The notes below the pieces were generated by a model. That model made no database searches, was not told the origin of the DNA, and saw only the letters and a program-made list of their open reading frames with translations. A stretch of DNA of 64,000 nt from Lineus longissimus (Eukaryota > Nemertea > Pilidiophora > Heteronemertea > Lineidae): NCBI RefSeq assembly GCF_910592395.1, contig NC_088321.1:3722001-3786000 (forward strand), written 5' to 3'. Of the stretch, positions 35,441 to 47,305 are shown in pieces (the stretch's first letter is position 1; every line of letters begins with the position of its first letter). Made by a program: the position numbers and the translations under genes.

Positions 35441-35620
35441 ATTAGCTCACCTCTCTGAGAGGTGAGCTAAGAATAGCAAAATTTCGTTTTGAACAAGGGG
35501 GTGGGTGAGCTTTTGCTATGGCGAAGTGTCTGTTGTCGGGGCACATTTCGTAAACACTGGGACTCTATTAACTTGAACATTGGTAAATTTATCAATTAAC
35601 CCTTTTGCAGAGGGAATTGT
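35441..35620 (+). repeat. fragment of 'aggtgagct' hairpin-ended repeat
   Basis: Begins TTAGCTCACCTCTCTGAGAG GTGAGCTAA, a hairpin like that opening the 1.13-kb copies, and shares GGCACATTTCGTAAAC and the following ACTTGAACATTGG style text. Only the hairpin end remains. Confidence 0.6.
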
Positions 35621-35799
35621 CCTATAATCTTTACATTCATCATGATCTTGACAGCCGTGTTTTGTCTATTGAAAACCATAACTGTATACTGGAAATTCGA
35701 TATACCTATTTCTAAGGCCTATGCAATGCCTACACAACAAATAAAGTTAAAGTTATGAATAGAAAAAGAGAGAATTCAAATAATATTAAAAAAAAACAT

Positions 35800-35915
35800 T
35801 GTGTACCTTTTTTACGTATTTATGCCATTTTGTGTACCTTTTTTCCCAGTACCTTTTTTCCGGTACCTTTACTTCCGGTACTTTTATTTCCTGTACTTTT
35901 ATTTCCCGGTACTTT
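35800..35915 (+). repeat. TACTTTTATTTCCGG short tandem repeat
   Basis: About eight copies of a 14-20-bp unit (GTACCTTTTTTCC / GGTACTTTTATTTCC). The 1.13-kb element is inserted into this array, which resumes at 37049 with CAGTACCTTTTTCCTGTACC. Confidence 0.65.
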
Positions 35916-37048
35916 TTAGCTCACCTCTTAGCAGAGGTGAGCTTATCCCATACCGTGGCGTCCGTCGTCCGTCGTCGTCGTCGTCGTCGTCGTCGTCCGT
36001 CGTCGTCCGTCGTCCGTTAGCAGGGCACGTTTCGTAACTGTTAGAGCTATTGAGTTGAAACTTGGTACACATGTACCCTTATGTAATGACACCTTGGAGA
36101 CCAAGTTTCGGTCCGATTCGTTTCATGGTTTGGCCACCAGGGGGCCAAACGTTAAAAGTGAAAATATGCAATATCTCCCTTAATAGTAGTCGGGAAATTT
36201 TGAAAAAAATATGGTAGGTACTTCTAGCAAAGGTGCATCATATATCCTCCGGGTTTTTGATTTGACCTCCTTTTCAAGGTCACAGAGGTCAAATGGTGTA
36301 AATTGGCCATTAGGATGTAACGATGGCACGTTTCTAAACTGCAATGACTATTGATACCAAATTTGGTACACATTTACCCCTTAGTCAGGTGATCTCAGGG
36401 ACCGAAGTTTGGTCCAATATGATTCACCACTTGACCACCAGGTGGCAAAATCCAAAAACCTTAAAAATGTGATTATTCCTTAACTTCTTGCCCGATTGCC
36501 ACCAATTTGATATCATGGGTACATCTAACCACCATACAGTATATGTCACACAGGTTTTTAATTTGACCTTCTTGTCAAGGTCACAGAGGTCAAATGGCGT
36601 AAATTCGCCGTCAGGCCGTAACTATGGCACGTTTCTTAACTGCAATGACTATTGATCACAAATTAAGTACACATGTACCCCTTGGTCAGGTGATCTCAGG
36701 TACCGAAGTTTGGTGTGATCTGATTTGCCGTTTGGCCTCCAGGGAGGGGGCCAAATCCTAAATTCTTCAAAATGCCATTATTTCTAGTAATGACTTGCCC
36801 GATTGGCACCAATTTTATATCATAGGTACATCTAATTCTAACAACCATTCAATGTGTCACCCGGGTCTTCTTTGATTTGACCTGCTTTTCAAGGTCACAT
36901 AGGTCGAATGTACTGTAAATGGGCCATTTTGGGGAAATTGTAATTGCTTGGACCTACATCAAACCTAACACTACATGACACAATACCATGCTCTTTATCC
37001 ATCTTTCCTCCACATGAGGTGAGCACAATGGCCCTGGCCATTTCATTT
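35916..37048 (+). mobile_element. 1.13-kb hairpin-ended element, copy 1
   Basis: Opens with the hairpin AGCTCACCTCTTAGCAGAGG TGAGCT, then a (CGT)n stretch, then three ~300-bp units each carrying TTTCAAGGTCACAGAGGTCA-like text, and ends GGCCCTGGCCATTTCATTT. Nearly identical to 60478-61607. No coding capacity. The terminal hairpin and GAGCTAA (minus strand) recall a Helitron 3' end, but the other end lacks the expected TC, so the class is left open. Confidence 0.8.
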
Positions 37049-39290
37049 CAGTACCTTTTTCCTGTACCTTTATTACCAAGATTCAGTCAACAGACACCCC
37101 TTCAATTCAGAAAGGATAAATTATGTGGTGATTATGTGGGAGATATCAGTGAGCGTAAGTGTTTTGCTTTGAATTATGATGCTGTAGAAATGTGTAAGTG
37201 CTGTAAATAGTTATGAGCTCAGTCTATCATTAAAACTTATTAATTAGATATGAAGTCTTAGCCCTCTGTTTCTTAGTTCCTTGGTCCATTAGAATAAGAT
37301 TGGTGTCAGATCAGTGGTGACATCGTACTTGACGAACTAGTTAATTTCGTCAATATTTGGATGCCCAGGGTTGTGACATTTATTGTCTTTGTTTCTTTAA
37401 TGGTGACGCTTTACCGCTCGACCCCGTTTTACGCTACAGTAGAAATAAGCGTAATTGGTAGCCTAAATTAGGCGTAGGGCTACAAAACCTCATCCACTTA
37501 TTCATAGAGCTACATCAATACAAACATATCAACGGAAGTGTTGCTATCATCAGCAAACCCACATCGAGTACCATAGAAAAGGAAATATTCCGTTGTTGAA
37601 TCTGCCTGGGCTTTCAATTTTTTTTCTGTCGTCTTCTAAGCGCTTTGGTAACCATAGTGACAGGTCCTTACTGACACTGTCCGAATCCCCACACCCACGG
37701 TGGTCAACGTACACGATTAATTCAGTGCGAAGCAATGATCTATCACTTTTCTCGAGCAGACGAAAATTTGGTACCAACTCTGCACAATCCACTCCGTTTC
37801 GCGCCTTAGAAACTACCGTCATTGTGAGAATAAGTCCATTTTTAAGTGTTCCACCCACACAACGTTCTTGCGTAATTTGAAATAGGCGAATTATTACCTC
37901 ATAGCCGCGATTCCCTTGGTGAAACATGTAACTGTCCACTAGAAATCATCCCTGCAATCGAAGTTCGATAATATCTGACTGTGGACTATTCGAAGGACCA
38001 CGCTATATATGTCTGCTACGCTGTGTGTTGCAAATAGGTATTTCATTTCCTATCATTTAATAGGATGATATTGGAATATCAAACTGGCACATCACATCAA
38101 GACGTATCCGGATGAACACCGACAAACATACGGATGCACGACCTTTCGGGTGCACGGATTAACAATACTAAAACACGTGAAATATCGTTATAGGGCACAC
38201 TTCAAACGTAGGTTTCCCGTTTTAGACGACGGTATATGCGATTTGTAGAAAGTCGTTTTTCATGGTGTATCAGTCTACTAAAAGGTCTATCTTTTGCAGT
38301 ACCGTATAGTGTCGTTTAAATCAGCCAGTATTCCTTGAACCTTACAAGTGTTTTGGGGTTCTCGAAACGTATTTCCGCCTTCAAGGGACCCTCCCTTTAA
38401 TCTTGGTGATGACCCGGGTGCAGCAGCGAGGCTTCTCTACTTGAGTCAATTGCTATGTGGTAAGCATGCTGCCATTTAATCACACCCTTTTGGTTACCTT
38501 ACGTCATCAAGAGGCAGAATGTATTGAAAACCACTGGTCATACCAGGATGATTTATATTATTGGAGCTAAAATGTTGACCAGAGGCAGAGGCAGAGCCGA
38601 GGTTTTGGCCAAAAATTTCAGCTCCGCCATCTCAATTTTTGGTGAGACAATCAACGCCGACAGTGAGGTATCAATTTTTATTCTAAAATATGTCAAATTC
38701 AACAACGGTTTTAGATAACAGCGTGGTTTTGGATGGTTTTTGAGAGCTTTCACATTTTGCACCAACCCAAGCGGTACCGCTGAATTCAAAACGAGACTTC
38801 GTTTGCGCATAGTGCATTTACACTGTAAAGTGCGGTTCGTTCTAAATCCGGGTATCTTAGAATTCGCTACTATACTTCCCAGACAATATTTCGACGTCCC
38901 CTAGTTTCTTTTCCATCCAACCATGCCAACAGTTAATTGATGAAGACACTTGACCGAAAATCTATTATTTCAGTATAACTCGTCACTGACACCCTGCAGA
39001 AGGTTATAGATTACATCATTTAAAATGATATTTGCATTTGAAATATCATTATATACAAGATGGCTGCCACGGCGGTTGTTTCGATTAGCCTGCTATGATA
39101 AAAAGCTGTTTATCTTGGAAACACCTTGTCTCCTATTGACTGGATGATGAGGAGACATACGTCGTACATTATAGAAAAGTGAGGTCTAGGTGTTGTTCTT
39201 TTGAAGGAGGTTCCATTCCTACTTCTTTGGAGAAATAGTGAGGGAAGTGTTTTCCCTGAGTGTGAACAGGACTTACATACATGTACATTG
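37049..39290. other. kinase intron sequence, mostly unassigned
   Basis: Apart from the possible exon above, it contains one copy (about 38795-38875) of the GCATAGTGCATTTACACTGT AAAGTGCGGTT repeat also found near 45755 and 46105. Nothing else is supported. Confidence 0.4.
37672..37880 (-). CDS. possible isolated exon, unknown protein
   Basis: Within a 129-aa minus-strand frame (37550-37939), the stretch ERCVGGTLKNGLILTMTVVS, then KARNGVDCAEL, SDRSLLRTELIVYVDHRGCG looks like an extracellular beta-rich domain by composition and Cys placement. An acceptor-like TTACGCAAG and a donor-like CA|GTAAGG flank it. I do not recognise the family. It lies inside a kinase-gene intron, so it may be a transposed or processed fragment. 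Confidence 0.25.
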
Positions 39291-39493
39291 TATATACTAT
39301 ATATGCGTGTGTGCATGTGACACGAAAAGAACAACAGTAGTCACCATAGCCGAAATTCCGTTCCGCTCTAATGGCTTCGAAAACAATAACCGATCACTTT
39401 TCCGGGACCACAGAAACACCGAGATAATCTGGTGAAAAGTGTAAAGGAAAACAGCGTTCCCCACAGGAGGGATTAGGAAGCCCTGAACTGAAA

Positions 39494-40780
39494 ATGACAC
39501 GAAGAGAGGGAGATCATGTTGACAAGCACGTCGAATCGGGGGAACCAGAACGCGCCGAGAATGATGCTGGGTCTTCTGGGAAACAACTAGATACCGCCCC
39601 ACAGGAGGGAGATACTGGCCTACCAATTATCGATGATCCTGTATTGGCATACATTGTATTTGGACAGCAAACGGGTACGAATGATAATGTACGGAAAGCA
39701 GTGGTTGGTTATTACTCCGCTAGTCAGATTCGTGTTGCGAAAAATAAGTTATGGGGAGCGAAACCTAATCTGTGTGATATAATAGGTGACTTGCAAGTGC
39801 GCAAGTCATCTTCTGCGAGGCCGGAGGAGGAGGCGAATACTAGTGATATCATTGCCGCACTGAGAAAGCTTGACAAAGTGAATAAAATGCCGAGAATCGT
39901 GATTTCGGCAACTAGGCTTGCGGAGATTCCACGATCCCCACCTGAGGAACTGAACAATATATCGTTGGCTGATAGATCATATAGTTTAGAACACAAAATG
40001 ATTCAGATACAAGAGATGGTAGAAAAGTGTTCACATGACATGAGAGAATTAAAAGCAAATGCCGATAACAAACCACACAAATCATATGCCGAAACATTGA
40101 AGCATAAAGGTACTGACACTGACGATGAGGAGAGTGGTGCGATGCGTAGGCCGACTGTTGAGCCGGCTCGGTGTGAATCGATATGGGGCGATACCCAGAC
40201 TATACGTAATACCGAAAGCGGAGTCACTGGCCAGATGACTTTCAACAGTATATATAGTTCGAAATCAGGATCTATGAGTAGGGGGCGGGGTTCTAGAGGT
40301 GCGCGTGGCCACGGGCGCACTAATCCGCCTATGCCCCAAAACGTATTAAGATTGAGGGGAAGTTGCCGGTCCCTGAGTGAAACGAGTGCGGATGATTCTG
40401 ATGAGGAATATCGAGTATCCAGTTATGAACAGAAAAAGTTGAAAAGGAGAGAGAAATCACGACAGAAGGTGATCACAGGCATATCAGCTGCGAATTGTGG
40501 TTTCAAAGGTGCTTCTGAACCCAACAGGGACTTGTTTATTTTTCGGCTTGACCCTTCGACCGAGAAAGAGGACCTTATGAAACATCTCGCTGATAACAAG
40601 ATTGAAATCAGGGGATTACAGCTAGTGTCGCATGCCAATGCTAAGTTTAGATCGTTCCGACTAACTGTAGCGAAGTTCGAATTCAGCAGATTATTTGACG
40701 ACGCATTATGGCCTGAAGGCGTACGTGTAAGGAAGTACAATGTCCCTCCGAAAAAGGAGGATGAAAACACCGAGGACTAA
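39494..40780 (+). CDS. LINE ORF1 protein (428 aa)
   Basis: Fully open from ATG to TAA. The N-terminal half is acidic and polar. The middle has a Gly/Arg-rich stretch (SRGRGSRGARGHGRT, about 260-275) likely to bind RNA, then a basic segment (KKLKRREKSRQK). The C-terminal domain (RDLFIFRLDPSTEKEDLMKH onward) resembles the RRM-like fold of LINE ORF1 proteins. Expected role: nucleic-acid chaperone in the retrotransposition particle. No CCHC zinc knuckle seen. ORF2 starts about 75 bp downstream. Confidence 0.75.
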   Translation: MTRREGDHVDKHVESGEPERAENDAGSSGKQLDTAPQEGDTGLPIIDDPVLAYIVFGQQTGTNDNVRKAVVGYYSASQIRVAKNKLWGAKPNLCDIIGDLQVRKSSSARPEEEANTSDIIAALRKLDKVNKMPRIVISATRLAEIPRSPPEELNNISLADRSYSLEHKMIQIQEMVEKCSHDMRELKANADNKPHKSYAETLKHKGTDTDDEESGAMRRPTVEPARCESIWGDTQTIRNTESGVTGQMTFNSIYSSKSGSMSRGRGSRGARGHGRTNPPMPQNVLRLRGSCRSLSETSADDSDEEYRVSSYEQKKLKRREKSRQKVITGISAANCGFKGASEPNRDLFIFRLDPSTEKEDLMKHLADNKIEIRGLQLVSHANAKFRSFRLTVAKFEFSRLFDDALWPEGVRVRKYNVPPKKEDENTED

Positions 40781-40854
40781 TCATGATATATTTGTTTCCA
40801 AAGAGTAGTGATAGAACAATCACCAGTACCCAACTCTTTCTTGTTAGTTGTATG

Positions 40855-43790
40855 ATTATGGGCTTGCTGAACTTTACGTCGTACAATAGCAATGGACTCG
40901 GATCAGGGCGAGTTGAACACATGTGTGAACTGAACGCATGCACTGACTCTTTATTACTGCAAGAACATTGGCAGTTTGAAGAACAATTACAAAAACTTAG
41001 AGGTGAATTGGGTATCAATATGAACATTCATGGTGTTACTGGTATGAACGTTGAGCAATTGCTGGTTGGCCGGCCGCACGGAGGCGTGGCGATTGCCTGG
41101 GACAAAAGAATGGAAGCGGTTGTTACACCTATACAATGGGTTTCGAAACGTGTATGTGCTATTGAGGTTAAAAGTTTGAAATTAGAAAACAAAGTTATAT
41201 ATTGTTAAATGTGTACATGCCGACCTATTGGGGAGGCCACCAGAACCTTATAGAATTTAACGGCGTTCTGCAAGAAATCTCTGCGATACTTGCAGCTGCA
41301 AATACCCCGGATATTATAATTGGTGGTGACTGGAACACAGATTTTAGTAGAGCTGATTCAGCACATACCCGAGCTCTCTTAAAATTTATGGAAGAGAAGA
41401 GTTTACTTTGTGGAAAGACACATACTGCTTGTGACGTAGATTACACATATGAGAGCAACATAACTGGTTACAGATCACTTATCGATCATTTTCTGGTATC
41501 GGAGAGGATTTTTAATAGAATAAAAAAATACAGTGCCCTGAACAAAGCAGACAACCTCTTTTACCACTCCAGTTTACAATTGGTTGGTGAAGTAAATAAT
41601 CAAACTGATAAAAAGTCCGATATCAATGATAGAAAGGCGGTAAAAACCCAGTTATGGGACAGTGTCGCTCAAGACGACATTGTGAGGTATCAGGAAGTAT
41701 TAACAGCCAAATTAGGCGAAATAAATGTTCCCTTTCATGCACTTAAGTGTAATAATTACTCGCGTACGAACCACACTGGGGATATAGAAAAATTCCACGA
41801 TGATATAGTATCGGCATGCGTTAGGGCAGGTGATGAAACCATACCTTTTAGTAATAAGAGTACCTTTCGCGGTAGAGCAGGTTGGGACGAAGAAATCAGT
41901 GAGCAAAAGAGACGGGCTCAGTTTTGGCATGAGTTATGGAAGGAAAATGGGAGACCAAGAAATGGTTACGTCGCAGACATACGTCGCCACACTAGGGCAC
42001 AATATCATTTAGCAGTAAAACGGGTAAAAAAGAATCAAGATAAGGTAGCTGCAGAAAAATTGGCAAACTCAACTAGGGGTAAGAGTGGTAAGGAATTCTG
42101 GACAGATGTAAAGAAAATAAAAGGTACAGGTCGTGTGACACCTAATACTATGGACGGTGTTGAGGGGAGTGAGGCGATATGTCAAGTTTTTGCAAATAAA
42201 TTCAGTAGGTTATACAACTCAGTTCCGTATGAAGTTGATGAAATGCATGAGTTGAAAATGAGTCTAAATGATAGTATTTTACAAAATTGCTGAGTTGGTC
42301 AATGCCAAAATGATCATCGAGTTAATGTGCAGGAAGTCATTCAGGGGGTGAAACAGCTTCAAGCGGGAAAGAAAGACAGTATTTCAGACATTAGATCTGA
42401 TCATTTTATAAATGGTGGTCCTAAACTTTATACGTATATATCGTTTCTGCTTAGTTCGATGATCTCACATGGTTACTGTCCTACCAATTTTACAAGGTCT
42501 AAGGTAATACCGATACCTAAAAATAATAGGAAGTCTTTATGTTCATCAGAGAATTATAGAGGTATTTCTCTGAGCAGCATTATTGGCAAGATTCTCGATA
42601 ACATCCTATTAAAGAAGTACAATTCTATTTTATCTACATCTGACTCCCAGTTTGGTTTTAAGGCTGGGATGTCAACGGCTACATGCAGCACTGTTGTGAA
42701 TGAGGTTATAGAATATTACAATAGCTGCAAAACTGCAGTCTACTGTGTTATGCTTGATGCAAGTCGGGCCATCTATTGTGTTCATTTCATTAAATTATTT
42801 AGGGTATTGATGAAGAAAGGCCTGTGCCCTTTAATTGCACGACTTCTGGCCAATTTATATACAAATCAGATCATGCAAGTACAGTGGGGTGAGGTTTTAT
42901 CGATGGAATTCTCAGTTAGGAATGGTGTAAAACAAGGGGGTGTATTATCGCCAGTATTGTTCGGTATATATCTTGACGAACTTTTAGATAAATTGGGTAA
43001 ATCTGGGGTTTGCTGCCACATTGGCAGCATATTCTTTGGCGCCTTTTTCTATGCAGATGATGTCATCATTTTAGCGCCGTCATTAATCGGGCTTAGGAAA
43101 ATGTTGAAGGTTGCAAGTGAGTTCTCGCTTGAGTATATGATTTCTTTCACTGCGTTGAAAAGCAAATTTCTTGTATTTGGGTGTAATGATCCTCCACCCG
43201 AGGTGGTTTTTCAAGGTAATGCAATCAGAGTATCCCAAGAGAAAATTAATTTAGGGATACTTCTGGGTCATGACGTACGACGTAGGCGGATACAACTATG
43301 TATAAATGATCTTTATAAACGCACAAAAATGTTAATGTCTCAGTTTAGATTTGCCAACTACAGCACAAGATATAGACTATTTAAAACCTTCTGTATGTCC
43401 CTATATGGATAGCAACTATTAGACATGTCAAAACCGTATATGGAAGACCTCTTACCGTACACATAATGAGCTATTATCAGATATCATTCAAGATTGCTGT
43501 ATTCAAAAACAATTGGAAAAGAGAATGGTGAAATTCGTAAGTGGCTTGTTTGTTGTAAAAAACAAGTACACTCGGAAATGTATCCAGTTGATAGTTTCAG
43601 GCAGCAGTTCACCACTAGGGAAAACGTTTACCTACATTATTCATAAATATAATTGGAATAGGTACAATTTGGCACTTTTAGGATATATGTTAGATGAGGT
43701 TTATAAATTGCCAGGTCAAACGAGGGTGGGATGTCAAATTAGGGAGCTTTTAGAAATAAGGGATTAGGGGAGCAACTTTTTGTCGTCTAC
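40855..43790 (+). pseudogene. LINE ORF2: endonuclease-reverse transcriptase, broken
   Basis: Order: APE-type endonuclease (SYNSNG, LLLQEHW, NVYMPTYWGG, IIGGDWNTDF, SLIDHFLVS), a linker, then reverse transcriptase (SKVIPIPKNN, NYRGISLSSIIGK, QFGFKAGMSTATC, LDASRA, RNGVKQGGVLSPVLFGIY, FYADDVIIL). The catalytic YADD is kept, but the block usually reading SKAFDRVHYIKLF is altered to SRAIYCVHFIKLF. Breaks: a frameshift near 41196-41203, in-frame stops at 42291-42293 and 43410-43412, and a further frame change before 43513. It cannot make a working enzyme. Confidence 0.88.
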
Positions 43791-44002
43791 TAAAATAAAA
43801 ATACTTCTAGACTTTTTGTGTACAATGTAAGTGTGAATACTTTGATTGATTTTGCTATAAGACTTGTAATACTAGGAGAGGTCATTGTGTAGAAAGTTAT
43901 GACGAGAAATTGGTTGTTCTTTTGTTGGCACCCGCACAAAATGTTCATGCACGTTCACAATCTTTCTGTACTTATAGTACGAATAAACATATATATATAT
44001 TT

Positions 44003-45027
44003 GGTAGAATATTGCTAGATAAATTGGACTCGATCAGTTTTGAAAGAGGTAGATGATCCTCATGCATGCGTTCACTTTTGTGCTTTACCAATAGATCACC
44101 GTGCACCAATATAGGTAGACCTGCCTACGCTTTCCTTAGTTCAGATTCTGGAGCTGATACATCATAGACTGGAGGCTTGATCGACAATTAGTGTTACAGT
44201 GCGGCATGCGCACATACTTAGGATGCACAGTGTAAATCATAGAGGCTGTAAGTCAATGAAAACAATTCATATTTCGAACATTTGTGAAAAGTAAGTCTAC
44301 AAATCTACGAATTTTCTACGTTAAAGACGTGAATTCGGTTCATTCGTGAAGAATGGTCTCACGTGGTGTGTTCACTGATATTCGCTCTCCAATATAGACT
44401 GGAAAATATGTAATCAAAATGTCCTTAAAGAACGAGGAATTTACATAAAGTGTGCGATATTGCAATCCCAGCGTACACTAGATTTTATTCGGAAGGTGAT
44501 AGAACATTGCTAAGCAGGGAATGAATCGTGTACGTTGTCCAAAGTGGCACTGGTGACTGTAGTGCACAAGTGGTCGAAGTGACAAAAAACTCACAAATAC
44601 CAGTAGTTCGCATCGTGTCAACACCGTACTCGCGTTAGAAAAAAATCCCATCGTTAATTTCTATTTGCTAACGGTTTGGTATAGGTTTCAACACTAAAAA
44701 TAATGGCCTCTAATTTGATAAACATGATATCATATCATAATTTTACTCGAATGTAAAACGACCATCTTTTACTACTAATCCTTGTTTGAAGAAATACTAG
44801 GAAAACAATGCAAAAAATTACTTTTGCTAATATTCATTTCAGCACAATTATAGTGATGCCCAGTCACCAACAAGGATTAAGTTAAAGGTAAAACAATGGC
44901 CAGTGACATGTTCCCATCAAGTTTAATGTACCCATGCGAAGTGCATACACAGAGAACAGTGGGGATGCAATAAAATTGCAACTAATTAGGAAAAGCAAAT
45001 AAACGCAGTGCATTATTTTAGTCTTAC
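44003..45027. other. kinase intron sequence, nothing identified
   Basis: AT-rich, no open frame with motifs and no clear repeat by eye. Confidence 0.4.
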
Positions 45028-45223
45028 CAGATATCTGTCTTTAAGCCATATCCCTTTTTCTCGTCGTCCTCACCCCTTGTTGCCTCCGGTGACATGTACT
45101 GAACTGTTCCTTTACCAGCTGTTGTTGCTCCATGGGTCAGAAGACTGGCTTCGAGCTTCCTCGAGATTCCGAAGTCCGCCAGTTTGATAATGGGGTCGTC
45201 GAGGCTCAAAAGGACGTTGGCAG
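45028..45223 (-). CDS. kinase gene exon F (catalytic Asn, DFG, activation loop)
   Basis: Acceptor CATTTTACTCAG, then CT completing the Pro codon, then ANVLLSLDD, IKLADFGISRKLEASL, GTVQYMSPEATRG and GYGLKTDI, ending at TG|GTAAGA. It supplies the second metal-binding motif (DFG) and the activation segment with Thr/Ser sites (LTHGATTAGKGT) ahead of SPE, where upstream kinases or autophosphorylation would act. Phase 2 in, phase 2 out; joins exon G exactly. Confidence 0.92.
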
Positions 45224-45574
45224 CTGAGTAAAATGATAATTGTTATTGCGTTGCTGCAAACAGGTGTACATGTAAGTGCAGAAATGATTTAGGATAGAAG
45301 ACAATTATTATTAAACCCAGCTCGTCAATGTTGTAAGACTGGCTGTTACCCATCATGACTGTGATTAGAATGAGATCACAGAAATATAAAATTAGTATTT
45401 TTGACGATAACACAAAAATATCTGATTATTCAGAAAAAAAAGATAACTGCCTGTCATCTAAAGTTGTTTATGTAAGAGATGGAAGCGCTGAAAGTATCTA
45501 AGATGCCTGATATAGGATTAATTAATAAACATCTAGCACGGTGACTATGGTATGTTTTACAAAGCCCTCAATCA

Positions 45575-46172
45575 AGTAGGACGTGCCAAAAATGTATGTA
45601 TAAAAAAAACCGTCTCCATGAGCCGGCATGCAATTTCAATCACTTGATCGTTTATAACCGACCCCATTATTACTGCTAACTTCGGATTGGTTTAAGGAAT
45701 TGATACTGAACTTGAGGCATTGATTGTCTCATCAAAACCAACGCGGCTTCGTTGGTGCATAGTGCATTTACACTGTAAAGTGCGGTTCATTCTAAACCCA
45801 GGTGTTTTGGAATATCGTTCTGATTACACATAAATTAAGTACACCTATAGGACGTGCCGAAAATATCCGTATCAAAAACATCGTCATGAGCCGGCATGCG
45901 ATTTCAATCACTTGTTCACTGCACAGTTTTGACTAATGAGACGTTATAGGTGACATACTACGCGTTTATAACCAACCTCATATTATTGCTAACCTCGGAG
46001 TGCTTTTAGGAATTGATACCGAACTGGAGGCATTAGGTGTCTCACCAAAACCGCAAGGGTAGAGCTAAACTGTAGACCAAGACCGACGAGGCTTCGTTGG
46101 CGCCTAGTGCATTTACACTATAAAGTGTGGTTCATTCTAAATCCAGGTGTTTTAGAATATCGTTCTAATGAC
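45575..46172 (+). repeat. ~300-bp tandem duplication, diverged
   Basis: Two units share TAGGACGTGCC, ATGAGCCGGCATGC, ATTTCAATCACTTG, AGGAATTGATAC, GCTTCGTTGG and TGCATTTACACTRTAAAGTG followed by GTTTTRGAATATCGTTCT. The second unit carries extra insertions. The 3' part also occurs alone near 38800. Confidence 0.65.
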
Positions 46173-47301
46173 GCATCAATTATCCTCATCGCTCCCAAAT
46201 ATCCATAAGTAACGTTGTTTAGTACTTAAAGTGGTTACGGTCAAAGTATACTGTACGAAACGCATGGCCATCATTCTATGCTATCTGGTTTACTATTACA
46301 ATTATCAAAAATACATAAAATAAAATAACTATAGAAAAATGTACTGTTTTCTGTTGTCGTAGTGAATTTTTTACGAGTAATACAATGGCCTTCCTGCCCA
46401 ACAAATGCATCAGCAAATTTTACGCGGGTTTCTGATTGGAACCCTGTTGAAGGCCCTTGCTTGTCGACATTTTCATTTGGCTGAACCCATAGCAAACTGA
46501 TCTGCGCGACACTTTTAAACAGGAAATGGGGAAGGATATGGAGAAGGTACATTTTCTCAGGCTGTGAAAATGTAAAGAAGTAGGCTAACGCGCTAAGGTG
46601 CAAAATGCCTTTTAAAGTATTTACTTGTGAATCATAAGTCAAACGTCGCTTAGATATATGGATCACGTTACTAGCTAAATCTGCAATAAAACAATCAACC
46701 GAAGCTCGCCGGGGTGCCATAACAATACATCGCTTTCCACGGCAGGAGTTGACTACTTTTCGAGGCTCCGATGATCATTATGAGTCGACGTCGGCTGATC
46801 GATCACAAGACAGCTGCTTTCTATCAACTCTCTGACTTACAACCAGCAAATTGATCGCCTATCGTCCTATATTGCACTTGCAACATTGTCGCTAAACATC
46901 AATAATGCCTGCAACTCTACGAGTAGGCCCATCGTCATTTCCCGGCGTGTCATGGTAGATTTTGTTACCGCAAGTATTAAAAGCCTGTGTCATTATCATC
47001 AGTTTATTACTTTAGCACGACATCAAGCATCCAATTCGGTAGAGGGGCAACTCGGGACAAGGTTTGGCGACGTATTCACTCTAAAAAATATGACGTCGAC
47101 ATATTGAAAACTCACACGGTGATTGCAACGAGGTCGGGCCTCTGCAAAAAAGTTTTTCTTGATATGATGTTACATTTCATTATAGTCATGCGTTGTTTTC
47201 TTTTTTTATCGTATTTATTTAGCTCATCAAGTTGATAAAGAATATTAGTAGCTGATTTTAATGTTTAACTAGCCTTTTTGAAAAAGTGTTTCGAATCAAG
47301 C
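46173..47301. other. kinase intron sequence, no supported gene
   Basis: A 149-aa minus-strand ATG frame (46271-46720) has no domain, no paralogue in the window and no splice partner, so it is not called. Confidence 0.4.
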
Positions 47302-47305
47302 TTAA

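Larger units (their letters stand above)
39290..44003 (+). mobile_element. near full-length non-LTR retrotransposon (LINE)
   Basis: Two-ORF LINE: ORF1 (39494-40780), then ORF2 with APE-type endonuclease and reverse transcriptase (about 40855-43790). A 3' region ends near AATAAACATATATATATATTT at 43981-44002. The 5' edge is estimated from where related-looking 5'UTR text starts upstream of ORF1. It lies in the sense opposite to the host kinase gene, in its largest intron. ORF2 has at least one frameshift and two in-frame stops, so the copy is dead. Best placed in the CR1/I-like APE-type LINEs; I do not assign a clade. Confidence 0.85.

Noticed and set aside
35916-37048. canonical Helitron
   Set aside because: One end has a hairpin and CTAA, but the other lacks 5'-TC and the hairpin overlaps the terminus; left unclassified.
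46271-46720. 149-aa minus-strand ATG frame
   Set aside because: Inside a kinase intron, no domain, no splice or promoter support.
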